A DNA stretch of 64,000 bases from Boothiomyces macroporosus. Its lineage: Eukaryota > Chytridiomycota > Chytridiomycetes > Rhizophydiales > Terramycetaceae. Each line of letters opens with the position of its first letter. The first letter of the stretch is position 1. A program made the position numbers and the translations under genes. Below, piece by piece: positions 9,086 to 20,705 of the stretch. The notes below the pieces were generated by a model, which was given only the letters and a program-made list of their open reading frames with translations, was not told the origin of the DNA and ran no database searches. Location: positions 124,001-188,000 of the forward strand of contig JADGKB010000002.1 of assembly GCA_027604185.1 (NCBI GenBank), given 5' to 3'.

Positions 9086-10673
9086 ATGAATGGCATAGAT
9101 TCAGTCCAGTATCAGCTTTTAGTTTCAAACGCAAATCAGAATGAATCGCAAGTGCCTGTTAGGTATTTATCAAAATTATCGCAACATATGAATGAAAGGG
9201 TGATATTATTTGCGATAGTCACATCAATAAAGCCTCCATTCAAGACCAAGGGAACGGATTATTCAATGTCGCTAGTGGTCCATGACCCTACATTGCCTGC
9301 AACAAGCGATGGATTATCAATTAACATGTTTGATTCAGATATGGAAAAGTTTGGTCAATTAAAAAGTGGGGATATAGTGAAATGCAGTTTTCTGGTTTCA
9401 TTTTTGTTTAATATAGGTATCATGTAGATGTAACAACTAGGTGTCCCACTTTGGAACCAAAATACAGGCTGTAATTAATAAACGAAAGGAAGGGTCAGTA
9501 GTGTCAGTAGACAAGATTGAATTGAATGATCAAGAAAGGGAAATTGTCGCGATTCTATCCAAATTCAAAGGGCCAGTCAGGCAGGAGAAAGTATACTCAA
9601 GTGTCCGACCAGTAACGTTGATCAAAGATATTGTTCCCAATGGATACTATGATTTCTTTGGAAAAGTACCTTCATCTAATGCAGATTATACTGATGCAGA
9701 AAGGCCATGGGTGTATCCTACTGGGAATGACAGACTTTACAGCAAATCCATTGTTGCAGATATCTCAAGATCAGATTCCTTACAATAACCCCGTCAAAGT
9801 CCCCAATGACATGTTGGTGGTTGTGACATGTTGGGACTTGAGGTGCAACATTGAACTAGGAATGTATGTATCAGTCCGAAATGCACGTTCCAAATTGGAT
9901 TTAGCTGAGAGATTAGAAATGGTAGTTCATGAAGATACCCGATATATGGACCGTCTGCCAATAAAAGAAGCTGATCGAACAAACGAGTATGTTGTTGCCA
10001 TCAAAAAGTATCCACTACTAACACAGGCGTGAAAAGGATGTACTGCAAAATGTTGGCCCCCACGAAACAATCAAATTAGAAGCACAGAGTACAGTGAAAT
10101 ATCCAGCAGCAGTAATTGCTCAACCTCGTTCCAATGCCAACACTTTTACATCCATCAAAGATGTCAAAGCGTGTACAGAAAGCAAAAAGTTTCGAGTTAA
10201 AGTAAGAATTGTGGATTATATGCCGTTTAAACTAGAATGGTTTACTCGTCCTTACTGTCAATACTGCAACCAAGCGTAAGTTTTTGCTTTATATAGATTG
10301 AACCTGATTGAAGGAGTGACTGAATACACATGCCCAACATGTAACGATCAAATTGGTGAGTACATCTTTTTGTTTTCGCTACTTGTTACGGATGACAATC
10401 AGCACTTTATACCACTTATATTTAGCGAGATGCAAGCTGTATTTTTTATTAACGTAGATTGAATTCTTGGAAGAGTTTTATCCTGTGCCAATGATGAATG
10501 ACAATGAAGTTGTTGGACAGTTAAGAGAGAGATTAGGTAAATATATCACTTTTGTTGGGCTTGATCGAATCAAAGACTCGGCAGAGATGGAGTGCTTGAT
10601 TAAATCCTTCTATGTTGATCACAAAGATGGCCAAGTACAAAGATACAAGTTTCTTTCACTCTTGAATAAATAA
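9086..10673 (+). CDS. POT1: Telomere end-binding protein POT1
   Basis: Introns at 9395-9440 (46 nt, see separate entry), 9666-9684, 10008-10026, 10276-10296 and 10439-10457 leave 487 codons. The first OB fold carries the POT1 signature KPPFKTKGTDYSMSLVVHDP. A second OB fold follows, then a zinc-binding pair of CxxC motifs (YCQYC and TCPTC) and a C-terminal strand set ending AEMECLIKSFYV, which lines up with the last OB fold of animal POT1. POT1 binds the single-stranded G-rich telomeric tail and controls telomerase access. RPA1 was considered because of the CxxC pair, but the N-terminal motif is specific to POT1. The start ATG is 41 bp from the divergent hydrolase start. Confidence 0.87.
9395..9440 (+). 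other. Back-to-back minimal introns (22 + 24 nt) in POT1
   Basis: The only in-frame join here removes 46 nt. That segment divides exactly into two complete intron-like units, 9395-9416 (GTTTCA...TATAG) and 9417-9440 (GTATCA...CTAG), with an AG|GT junction and no exon between them. Removing the first unit alone leaves an in-frame TAG. It can be read as one unusually long intron or as two steps at a zero-length exon. Confidence 0.6.
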
Positions 10674-10695
10674 CTCAACTCTTGATGATTTTTAT

Positions 10696-11388
10696 TTAAA
10701 CTGAAGCAGTCAACAAGCTGTTGAGCTTGGTAATCTTTGAAGAGACAGACATGTCAATGGTGTTGTCGCCAACTTCAATGACAAGCCCACCAAGGATTTT
10801 AGGATCAACCTGGGGTTAGTAAAAAGAACCTTGTTGGTAACCAACATCTTTCCTTCTTGAGCCAACTTTTGTTTAACTAAAGTTTCCTTGATCTTGGTAA
10901 GAGTCTTTTGGTCTAGTTCCTAATATTATTTCCAATTACTTTGGCTGAAGTAACAGTGACGGCAACTTCTCCTCTGAAAGCAGTCATCAATGTTTGGAAT
11001 GAATTGATAATGTTTGAAGTGTGATCCAATCTTCCGTTTTCTGCTAAAAGGTTGAAAAAGTTGACGGTAGTTTGGTTTGCTCCCTTTCCAAGAATAACTT
11101 CCAATCCTCTTTTTTTGGTTGCACGATCATAAATTGGGGTTTCCAAGAATTGCTTTACTCCTGCATCCTTTGAAAGTAAGCTCTTGAGCGCAGTCAAGTC
11201 TTGTTCAATTTTTGGTAATACGTTTTCCTTTGATGCAGCAGAGAATAATGCGGTTGCGTAGCGTCCTTCGATACCGTGAAGTTTAACAGGAATCTGGTTA
11301 ATCATTAATTACTTGGACTGATTTTGCGGTTGCCATTGAGCGAACAATCTAGAATTACTCTATAATGTACCTGGTGGAATCCTTTCAT
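10696..11388 (-). CDS. ATP5PO: F1Fo ATP synthase subunit OSCP (subunit 5 / delta)
   Basis: Introns at 11349-11370 (22), 11294-11312 (19), 10920-10939 (20) and 10810-10829 (20); product 203 aa. The family hallmark KLHGIEGRYATALFSAASK follows a short mitochondrial presequence (MKGFHQIVRSMATAKSVQ). The C-terminal part KILGGLVIEVGDNTIDMSV is the usual OSCP end domain. OSCP ties the peripheral stalk to the top of F1. If the first intron is real, the start ATG (11388) is only 11 bp from the divergent start at 11400; the alternative is Met at 11336. The stop reads TAAATAAA. Confidence 0.92.
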
Positions 11389-11399
11389 TATTGCTTCTG
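11389..11399. promoter_or_regulatory. 11-bp gap between divergent start codons
   Basis: The OSCP start (minus strand, 11388) and the small coiled-coil gene start (plus strand, 11400) leave 11 bp. Any promoter must lie inside the coding or intron sequence of one or both genes, and the two 5' untranslated regions must overlap unless OSCP initiates at the internal Met at 11336. Confidence 0.5.
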
Positions 11400-11636
11400 A
11401 TGAGAAAAAAAAGTTGGAATCGAGATTTTGAAATTCTCCAGTCAGAGCAAATGACGGAAACCGGTTTCAAAGCTCAGTTTAAAATCCAGAAGCAAAGACA
11501 AGACCATCTGATTAAGGAAAAAGTAAGACTAAAGAACAAACTGAAAGAAATTAAACTCAAAGTCAAAGCTTTGAAAACAGAGCGCAACTTTATCCTTGAT
11601 TCGATGATGCAAGGAAAGGAAGAGGAGGAGGATTAG
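11400..11636 (+). CDS. Small basic coiled-coil protein
   Basis: Single-exon frame of 78 aa, ATG at 11400. Nearly the whole protein is a Lys/Glu/Leu heptad pattern (HLIKEKVRLKNKLKEIKLK, then VKALKTERNFILDSMM) ending in an acidic tail GKEEEED. The pattern recalls the small helical subunits of INO80-type remodelling complexes, but the match is too general to assign. It is bounded tightly by the OSCP gene and followed by TATAATAAAG, which would serve as its polyadenylation signal. Confidence 0.55.
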   Translation: MRKKSWNRDFEILQSEQMTETGFKAQFKIQKQRQDHLIKEKVRLKNKLKEIKLKVKALKTERNFILDSMMQGKEEEED

Positions 11637-11833
11637 TATTATAATAAAGTGTATAGCCATCAGAACACGAAAGAATCATTTGACACACAAACCAAGTTTG
11701 GGTCAATAGTTGTCATCATTTGGCGGTTTCTCAGATTAGTAATTGTGATCATTAGTGTCATAATTGGCTAATTGAAATCATCGCTTTCGCTTTGCGAATC
11801 AGAGTAAAAGAAAATTTTCAAGACGATAGCAGT

Positions 11834-12645
11834 TTATTTTCGCTTTTTGGAAGTTGACCTTGATCTAGATTTCCTAGGTGTGCTGGGAGACCTTGGTGAG
11901 CGTTCCTCGCTTAGGCTGGGACGAATGGTAATCTCTTCTCCAATCTTGTATAGGAACCCAAATGCCAATAGTATTCCATTCATCGCTTTGAGTTCGTTGA
12001 ATCCAAATACATTTGGATCTACAAAAGGAGTTAGCGGCGATAGGAATTTATGAACCGCTCCTGGGACATCATCTATCAATTCCAAAAGGATAATTGAAAC
12101 CAAAGTTACACTTAATATCAACGTAAAGAATGGGAGTTGATATGGCTGACCTCTGAATAGCCATTTAAATAATATTCCGCCTCCTGTAATTGACAAATAA
12201 CCCAAAACTATTTGTCCCGAAAAAGAGTTTCTTCCTGTAAATGGTCCTGCTTGAATTGAACGGAACATCAATAGAAATCTAGGAAGTGCAGCTCCTCTCG
12301 CTAACCCATCAACTATGGTAAATATTGGATCAAATATTTCGCTGTTCAAGTCCAGAAATTCAAACATATAGAAATGAACCAGTACGGCACAGCTGGTATA
12401 AATAGGAAGCAATATTGGGTTGAAAAATAGTTTAATTGGCTCTCCAAGAAAGATGTGCGTTAATATCCCTCCACCAAATGCAAGGCAAATAGTACAAACT
12501 ATGTCAATATAAAGATACCAATCATTCTAAGGAGGGAATCATTCGCAGTGCAAGTCTTTTGGACGCTATAAGCGTTTGCAAATGCGTACGCGACTTCAAA
12601 AGGAATTGACCCAACTATTGCATTTAGAGATTCCACAAATCTCAT
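11834..12645 (-). CDS. TRIC-type cation channel-like membrane protein
   Basis: One 20-nt intron (12499-12518); 263 aa from the ATG at 12645. About seven hydrophobic segments are present. LAFGGGILTHIFLGEP matches the glycine-rich segment of trimeric intracellular cation channels (FGG.IL...LGEP). A second Gly-rich repeat lies near SITGGGILFKWLFRG, consistent with the duplicated TRIC fold. The cytosolic tail is Ser/Arg/Lys-rich (SPRSPSTPRKSRSRSTSKK), as in many ER residents. TRIC channels supply counter-ions during ER calcium release. An upstream exon (start near 12712, MQMAQ, joined by a 34-nt intron) is possible but not secure. Confidence 0.6.
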
Positions 12646-13074
12646 TGAACGCGTAAAGGAAACTTTTTTGCATAAGAATTTAAAGGTGCATATTACCTTG
12701 GGCCATTTGCATGTAACTCTAGTTTTGACAATTCTGTGGTTAAAGATCAATGAGGTTGTAGTAGGATTTGTTACTTTGAAACAGCACACTGTATTAAGAC
12801 CTCATTCACTAGTATAACTGATAACCATGATGCTCACCTGCAGTTATATCAATCTGCAGAAAGATGGAGTATCGGCCGATAGTTCATCTCAGTTGCCAAA
12901 ACTTTGTGTCACCAGTAAGACAGCAGATGTAAAATTAAAACCAAAACCGAAATGCAGACAAAGTCTTTGATGCCTGTAGTGCAATCACATTATAATCAGG
13001 TGAAATGGACCGCAACCTGTGACTGGTAATTTTCCTCTAAAATTTTCAAACGGTTCTTTTTTCGTACTATCAAA
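12646..13074. other. Promoter region between TRIC-like gene and TPP2
   Basis: The two genes diverge from this 429-bp interval. The first ~65 bp could be a 5' exon of the TRIC-like gene (see that entry). The rest shows no exon, tRNA or repeat that I can support. Confidence 0.4.
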
Positions 13075-16000
13075 ATGAAGTTCCATTCTTATCCGGTTGA
13101 GGGTTTACTTCCAAAGTTGGTAATTTAATCTAAACAAAGGAAACTGAAGCTGCGTCTTTTCAATTAATTAATCCTGAATACGATGGCCGTGGCACTATTG
13201 TCGCTATTCTTGATACTGGTATTCGATATTTGACGTAGGTGTTGATCCTGGAAGTGCTGGAATGGCCATTACCACTGATGGAAGGCCCAAAGTCGTTGAT
13301 ATTGTTGATTGCACTGGGTAATTAATCTTTCTTACAAAGATCTGGGGATGTAAACTGTTCCACTATAATTAAAGAAACTAAAAGAATTACTCTGGATGAC
13401 GGATCAGTTTACGAAACAATTGTGGGACTATCTGGCCGTACCTTGAAACTTGGAAATTGGAATAATCCATCAGGGGTTTATCGCCTAGGTTTAAAGAATT
13501 CCAAGGATATCTTTCCCAAGGAATTGGATAGAATTAATCAAGTACTTTCTCACTGATGTAGTCACGAAAAGAAACTTTCCTTGAAAAGCATAATGCTTTG
13601 TTGACCAAAGTACAAAAGCAAGGTATCGATTATGACAAAACAGAGTCTCCGGATCAATTGATGAAAGCAGATCATGAGGCGAGATTTGAAGTACTAAGAG
13701 ACTTGATGAAATCTTATCAAGATCCAGGAATTATTATGGATTGTGTTGTATTCCACGACGGGCAAAAATGGAGGGCAGCAATTGATACTGCTGAAACAGG
13801 AGATTTAACCAATGTCCCACTATTGACCAACTATCGTGACGAACTTCAATATGCAACGTTCAACATCGACACCATGTTGAATTACTCTGTCAATATTTAC
13901 GATGAAGGAGAAACACTTTCTATTGTAACCTGTGCTGGTACTCATGGTAACCATGTTGCTTCTATTGTCGGTGCAAATTTCCCTGAAGATGCTAGATTAA
14001 ACGGTGTTGCACCTGGGTGTCAAATTATTTCCCTGAAGGTTGGTGATCATCGTTTGGGCACGATGGAAACTGGAACTGGGATCAACAGAGCCGCGATTGA
14101 ATTGGCTAGATGGAAAGTTGATGTGGCAAACTTGTCGTATGGAGAAGCTGCACATGTCCAGGAATATGGTAAATTTATTGATCTGCTGAAAAACGAAGTT
14201 ATCAACAAAAATGGTACAATCTTTGTGTCATCAGCCGGAAATGCAGGCCCTGCTTTGACTACAGTTGGTGCGCCAGGTTCGTTGTTTTAACGTTAGGAGG
14301 TGTGACTACCGAACTCATTAGTGTCGGCGCATATGTCAATCATTCAATGATGGAAGCAGAATATGCCATGCTGGACAAAGTGCCTGAAAGACCTTATACT
14401 TGGTCAAGTAGAGGTCCAACATTTGATGGCGATGTTGGTGTTGATGTATTCGCGCTCGGTGCTGCAGTCACCAGTGTACCACAATACACTATCCAGCGTA
14501 CACAATTAATGAATGGTACTAGTATGTCAAGCCCAAACTGCGCAGGTTGTGTTTCATTGCTTGTGTCTGGACTAAAGAAAGAAAAGATTGACTACACTCC
14601 ATACAAAATTAAAGCTGCTTTAAAACAAACCGCAAAATCAATCAACGATCCAATGGGTATTGGGTTAGTTCAAGTTGAAAAAGCATGGCGATATCTTACC
14701 AACACTGCAAGGGACTACCTTCCATCCTCATTAAATTACTTGGTAACCGCATAATTAATTAGATTTCTATTGCTGAAAGAAAAGGTGGAAGAGGTATCTA
14801 CCTTCGTGAAAACTACGAAACTAATACCATGCAAGAATTTACAGTCAACGTAACTCCAAGATTCCCAAATGCAAAAGATCCCAAGCAAAATCTTTCCAAG
14901 TTGGGAATGGAACTTCAAATTGCTCTAGAAGCTTCGGATGATTGGATTAGCTGTCCAGAATATGCGGTAATCAACAATGCTGGAAAAGATTTCAAGATTA
15001 GGGTCGACCCTACAAATTTGTCTCCTGGATTCCACTTTGGCACAGTTGTAGGATATGATGCAAACAACAAATCAGTTGGAGGGTTATTCAGAGTTCCAAT
15101 AACCGTTTGCAAACCAGACACCCCAACTATTAGTCCTGAAGGTGCATATGTAGTATATGAAGGGCTCAAGTTCAACTCTGGAGATATCATTCGGCATTTT
15201 GTCCAAGTGCCTCCAAACTCCAACTTTGCAGAGGTCATTGTATCTACAAAAGGACGCAAAACTCCTGGGAGATTTATTGTTCATTTGATGCAATTGAATC
15301 CCCAATCTCCATATACCAGATTTGAAAATGAGCATACCCACAGTATGCAAACATCTGGAGTAGAAGGTGAGATCAGCAGTTACAGAAACTTTATCCCTGT
15401 ACTTCCAAACGTTACACTCGAAGTCTGCCTTGCGCAATTCTGGTCAACCTTGGACCCTAGCGCTGTAACTATTGAAATCAAATTCCATGGAATTTTAGTT
15501 TCCGCTTCTTCAATTGCCCATGGTACATATGGTATTAGTGGCACTTCTGGCGGGCATTTGATTCCAATCAATTCGGGTTTGAATGGTTTTACTCGTCTGG
15601 ATGCCTATGCCCCTCTTCGCCGTGAAGATTTTGCTCCAAAAATCACCTTTGGTATGTGAACGACTAACTTTAGATGCTGTTAGACAAACTATTCGTCCAA
15701 CTGATAGTGTCGTTTCCCCACTTCTATCCAGAGATGTTTTGCCTAATGGACAGCAAATCCATCAACTAGTACTCTCCTATAATGTCAAAATCACTGAGCC
15801 AGCCACATTGAAGTTTATAACTCCAAGATTCCAAGGGATTATCTACGAATCATCGTTTGAAAACTTTGCACTGATGGGTAAGAATTAATTAACACAGTAT
15901 TCGACTCCAACAAAAAGAAAGTACATCATCAAGATGTTTCCACAAAAGAGTTGAAATTGAACGAAGGAGATTACACGGTTAAAATCCAAATTTGCTGCTC

Positions 16001-17126
16001 GGATGTGAACGTATTGGTCGACCTTAAACCTGCTGCATTGATTGTGGAAACTAAACTGGCAAAATCAGTATCTCCTCCACTAGCCAAATCCGTTGGAGAT
16101 CTTCCTAATGGCAATTTCAAAACTTCTTTACTTGAAAAAGGGAAAAAGGCAGTGATTTGGGTTGGTGATATTGCAACCATGCCAAAAGAAGCCAAAGCTG
16201 GAGATTTGCTGGTTGGGACACTTAATGTCACTGGATCAAGTGTGAAATTGCCAAAAGATCTATACACTGTTTCATACGTGGTTCCTCCAGAATACAAAGC
16301 CAAGACAATTGAGCTTGGAATCAAAGAGCCAGTTAAAGAAGATGAAGTATTATTGAAGGAAGCAGTAAGAGATTTGGAAATTTCTTGGATCAAAAAAACA
16401 AAGTCTGATGAAGGAAAAAGAAAACTCATAGAGAAGCTAGAGGTGTCTTATCCAGATCACTTGCCACTCTACGTTGAAAAACTGGAAGTTTTGGCAGAGC
16501 TTGCCCAAAAAGAAGTCGAAAATGGAATTAAATCACTTGAGCTTTCGTCCGAAAGAATTAAAGCTGCAAACAAAGTTTTCACCCTGTTCAATGAAGGTGA
16601 TGTAGCAATGTACTTTGGTGTCCAGCAAGACTTGAGTCAAGGAAATGAAAAAGACAAAAACTTGAAAAAAGACATGGACCTTAAAAAGCAACTTCTTTGC
16701 TTGGCATACCGTTCAAAAGCCTCTGCGTATGTCAATGCTATCAAGTTTAAAGAAAGTGGTGTGGCAGCACCAGAGAATGTCACCACCGATTTGGACTCTT
16801 TGTCTCTAACAGAAATTTTGGAACAATTCAATGTTGCGCTGAGCAAAGTTGGTAACTGGACCAATGGAGCTCCATTGGATGATGGTCATTATCTGTTGCT
16901 CTGGACTTGGAAACAAAGAAGATTGGGATACATTGGCACTGCATTGAAATCGTTGCAAAAGTACATTTCTACTTCCAAGAATGCTTACAAGGATTCTACT
17001 GGTGCTTATAAGGAATGTGTCAAAATCAAGGTGGAAATTTTAAAGGAGTTGAATTGGGATGCATGGAACGAACTCGATGAAAAGTGGAGAATCTTGAATT
17101 TCCCAAAGATTCAGGCTCACTTTTAA
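13075..17126 (+). CDS. TPP2: Tripeptidyl-peptidase II
   Basis: Eight introns of 20-22 nt: 13120-13139, 13219-13238, 13318-13339, 13542-13561, 14277-14296, 14743-14762, 15652-15673 and 15878-15897. The product is 1295 aa (human about 1249). The subtilisin triad is visible: Asp in AILDTGVDPG, His in [10 protein letters not shown] and Ser in NGTSMSSPN, with the oxyanion Asn in SSAGNAGP. The long TPP2-specific C-terminal part aligns throughout ([24 protein letters not shown]). This giant cytosolic exopeptidase removes N-terminal tripeptides downstream of the proteasome. Because the human alignment is continuous, this gene is the best calibration of intron borders in the window. The stop reads TAAATAAA. 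Confidence 0.96.
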
Positions 17127-17179
17127 ATAAAGCGATAATAATCAATTTTATATTACGTATGCTATTGTGAGAATGTATC

Positions 17180-18952
17180 TTAATTCCCTTTTTGCTCGCT
17201 AATTACGGGTGTTCTCTGAGGGTTAACTTTTGGACTCTGATTTAACCTCGCAGGTTTTCCATATAGTGCATTCTTTAAAGATCTAACAGCAAATACAGTT
17301 AGTCCACTGTGGTTAATAATATACTTACAGACTGTGCCAATCTTCCTCTTGCAGATCTCGTAAATCTCCTACTGTCATGACATCTTGGGCGTTTAGCTTT
17401 GTTAACCACTCTTTCGCTTTCTCCATTCCCCTTTTTGTTGCTATTGCTGTATCACGAACCAACTCTTCTATATTATAATCATCAGGGTATTCTTTAATGG
17501 GGAAATCCTCCATGTTATCAAAAGGAGTCATTTCAGCCATAGAGCCTTTCCTTGATAATGATAAATGGCCTTCTGAGCCCGAATCGCGACCAGCGCTTTC
17601 TAGCCGCTGTAAACTGTTCCATTGTCTATTTTCTTCCTTATTTTTCTCGTCGCTTGCAGGTTTGCTCAGTTCGCGAATGATTCTGTTGATTTCTCCGGTA
17701 ATCAAGTGTTGGTATTTTGCTGGAAGAACCTCCTCCGATATCATTTCATTAACAACCTCTTCTGCAGTATCAGTGTCAACTAATGTAAGTAAAAGCGGTA
17801 CCATTAAAGTCAAATTTAACCGACAAACGATCCATTCCTTTAAATACAACTTGCATGGTCAAGTGAGTTTTATCGGGATTGTTAATAATGACAACTTCTG
17901 GTTCAACAGCCAAAAACGGATGCTCTACAATCTGCTGTGCGCTCAATCTACAATTAAAACACAAAGTACCTTTCGGACTCATGCCCAATACAGTTGCAGA
18001 TTAAATCATACACTTCAGGATCGGTAACCTGCTGTAAACAATCTGGTTTAATTCCCTGATGTTAATTTTATAAACTTGAATGACTTTTCTATAAATTTGA
18101 GGGGCGTTCTTGCATTCGCTGTAAGGGTATTGCCCAGTGACCATCTCCAATAACGCCATCCCAAAGGCGTAAATGTCCACTTTTTCGCTATACCCCTTTT
18201 CCTCATACATTTCCTACAATTAGATATATCCTACTGGCGCCATAAACTCTGGAGTGCCAATCACTGTATATTTCTTGCCCAGCTTCATTTTGGCCGTTCC
18301 CATATCACCAATCTTTACTTCACCATGAGCCCCGTTAATAAAAATATTATCACACTAACGTTACCCCGAGATTTACCTTTATATCGCGATGAATAATTGG
18401 TGGGTCATTGGAATGCAAATATGAGAGTCCTTTCAGAATCTGTCTCGCCCACCGCTTCACAATTTTCAGATTCGGTATGTGCAGCTTTCTAATGTACCTA
18501 AATCAACCAGTAAATACTCTCGCAAAGTGCCAGAAGTCATTAGTTCAGTAATGAATACAAATTCGGAATTCTGAAACCAACAATCGTGAAATTGAATAAT
18601 ATTTGGGTGACGAACTCGCTTCAGAATTTCAATTTCCTGGCTCAATTCTTGGAATTCTGCTTTTGTGGTCTTGTTAAAAACTAGTTACTTGGCAGGTATT
18701 CCATGCAACCTCGTACCCTTCTTCTCTATCAATCGCTTTGTAGACAATTTTGTACGCACCTTTACCCAAAACTTGGTTCAACTGATTTTAGCGTATGAAA
18801 ACCTTTGCGTATCGTCTATTTGGAGATTCTTCCACTATTCTGTCTGTATCTGATCTGTCCACCGTGTCTGGCAAGAGCAGATTTGGTACGGATTCTCCTT
18901 GATATTCCATCTTTTCGTTGGGTTTCGCAACTGCACTTGGTCTTTGATTCAT
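17180..18952 (-). CDS. WNK-family protein kinase with C-terminal SAM-like domain
   Basis: Nine introns: 18782-18802, 18670-18688, 18498-18517, 18355-18376, 18214-18234, 18056-18075, 17948-17969, 17780-17801 and 17307-17328; product 527 aa. The kinase has the WNK signature: the catalytic Lys sits in the glycine loop ([13 protein letters not shown]) and the usual beta-3 Lys is replaced in [29 protein letters not shown] and [13 protein letters not shown] follow. After the kinase comes an OSR-like domain, then a helical module ([16 protein letters not shown] ... [17 protein letters not shown]) resembling a SAM domain. WNKs are osmotic and chloride-sensing kinases of the SPAK/OSR1 pathway. The start is the first ATG (18952); the frame is open upstream to a TTG at 19018. 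Confidence 0.87.
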
Positions 18953-19413
18953 ATGAGTTGTGATTTGGTTTTTTGTAAAAGTTGTTTTTCGAAAGTGATT
19001 AGGGTTGCTTCTTGCCAAAAAAGAACGGCAGGCTCACACCTTCGCCCTCACAAAAGATGCAAATTGGCTGGCAAGAAACCTCATCGCTCGCTGCTTACTG
19101 GTTGGAGTATATTAGAATTTCACTGTAATTTGGTCACACAAACTTTATTTCCTTATTTTTTATTTAGATGAAAAATAATGGTTGGCGATAATACCACCTT
19201 ATTTATTCAGGTCTTATCTGGCGTTATTAATGTCCGCTTGAGACCAAATGATGATACTAGCGGATATTATTTGCTTTTCCAAAGTGAATGTGAGCTCCCT
19301 AATCTTGTAGAACTCAATTTCCGAGTGGAATTTCTGTCACATCAAGTTCCAAGTACTTAATGCAATGTGAGCCATTTAAAAGCTGGTAGAATTGTTTTTT
19401 TTGTTTTTGCAAA
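18953..19413. other. Region between WNK and AAMP genes
   Basis: Divergent promoter region of 461 bp. It contains one small plus-strand ORF (19178-19360, listed separately) and possibly an undetected 5' exon of the WNK gene; a minus-strand frame MRFLASQFASFVRAK near 19090 was seen but could not be joined. Confidence 0.35.
19178..19360 (+). CDS. Possible 60-residue protein
   Basis: ATG-started frame reading MVGDNTTLFIQVLSGVINV, then RLRPNDDTSGYYLLF and ECELPNLVELNFRVEFL. The alternation of hydrophobic and polar residues looks like a beta-rich domain rather than noise, and a candidate 19-nt intron at the end would change only the last residues. No family recognised. It sits between two well-supported genes where a promoter is also expected, so it may be chance. 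Confidence 0.3.
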   Translation: MVGDNTTLFIQVLSGVINVRLRPNDDTSGYYLLFQSECELPNLVELNFRVEFLSHQVPST

Positions 19414-20631
19414 ATGTCTGACGAGGAAGATTTTCAAGAGGAATATATTCAGGAGGATGAAGTCGCAGAAGCCTACGATATTCCAGAGTACAATGAAGAG
19501 GAAATAAAGGAAATGGAGAATGAAATGGATGAGGATATGGGGGATGAAGTCCAACAAATTGAATTGGAAGATGACTCCATTCAAGGGTTTTTCGAACATA
19601 AAGGTACATTGAATTGACATAAAGACCCAGTATATTCAATTGCATTACATCCAAACAATCCATTAATTGCAGCTACCGGTGGTGGTGACGACAAATCTGT
19701 GTTGTGGAAATTAGATACTGGAGAGAAAATTGCTGATTTGGCTACTCATACTGATTCCTGCTCTTCTGTTGCATTCAACTTTGACGGGAAATATGTCGCT
19801 AGCGGAGGTATGGATGGAAAAGTATTCGTCTATGACACTGAAACTTTTACTCTAGTAACTGCTGTTGAAGGGCCATCCGTAGTAACTTGGTTAAAATGGC
19901 ATCCAAGAGGAAATGTGTTGCTGGCTGGAAGTGAAGATGGCACCGTTTGGATGTGGACTATTCCAAATGGAAATTGTATGAATGTATTTACTGGTCATGC
20001 AGAGTCCATCTCTTGTGGTCAATTCACTCCAGATGGGAAATTGATTGTAACTGGTTCTATGGACGGTTTAGTCCACGTTTGGGATCCAAAAACTGGTGCC
20101 GCTGTAAAACGCTGGTCTCCAGAAGATGGAAGGTTCCACCAAGGGCCAGTTACATCATTAAGCGTCAACAAGGAAAGCACTCTTATATTGTCTGGCTCTC
20201 ATGATGGAACTACAAGACTATTACAAATTTCTACTGAAAAGATTATTGGAAAATTGGATGATCATTCCGACTCTGTTGAAACGGTTCAATTCTCCCCAGC
20301 ACTCAACTTTGTTGCAGCCGGTTCAGTTGATGGAAAACTTCAAGTATGGGACTACCAATCCATGAAACAGAGATTCACAGGCACTCACGATGTAATTTGA
20401 ATTTAATTTTAGGAGGCGATTACCAAAGTATCATTTACACCAGATGGAACTAAGCTTGTATCTGCTTCTGTTGATGGCACTCTAAAAGTATGGGATGTTC
20501 GTACTGGTGAGCTACTACGAACTTTGAAGGGCCATCAAAATACTGTGTTAGATTTCGATATTCGCAAGGATGGAGAAATTGTAGTAACGGGTTCTGACGA
20601 TGGCACATCGATGGTATTTCCGCTGGTCTAA
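19414..20631 (+). CDS. AAMP: WD40 protein AAMP / Sqt1 (uL16 ribosomal protein chaperone family)
   Basis: Introns at 19604-19624 and 20392-20412 (21 nt each); 391 aa. A strongly acidic N-terminus of about 60 residues leads into eight WD repeats, with family-specific blocks GGGDDKSVLWKLDTGE and WLKWHPRGNVLLAGSEDGTV followed by WMWTIPNG. These blocks match AAMP (animals) and Sqt1 (yeast). Yeast Sqt1 binds newly made uL16/Rpl10 and delivers it to the 60S subunit; the acidic tail suits binding a basic ribosomal protein. An AATAAA hexamer lies about 10 nt after the stop. Confidence 0.88.
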
Positions 20632-20705
20632 TAATTCAATAAAGCTAATCATACATCATTATTGACATGCCTTTATTTCTATGGATTTAAATTAATGCCT
20701 GATGA

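Noticed and set aside
9666..9788. Reading POT1 straight through in the 9441 frame (VPSSNADYTDAE...)
   Set aside because: That frame ends within 30 codons and leaves the downstream conserved exon out of frame; the 19-nt intron at 9666-9684 has proper borders and fixes it.
9086..10673. Replication protein A large subunit instead of POT1
   Set aside because: The CxxC pair fits both, but KPPFKTKGTDYS and the C-terminal MECLIKSF segment are POT1 features and the protein is too short for RPA1.
13075..17126. TPP2, and many other genes, as frameshifted or nonsense-ridden pseudogenes
   Set aside because: Each break coincides with a GT...AG segment of 19-23 nt whose removal restores the family alignment exactly; random decay would not do this about 135 times.
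18899..19171. 90-codon plus-strand frame opposite the WNK N-terminus
   Set aside because: Cys/His-rich composition is typical of a shadow frame; the opposite strand carries the in-frame WNK N-terminal extension.
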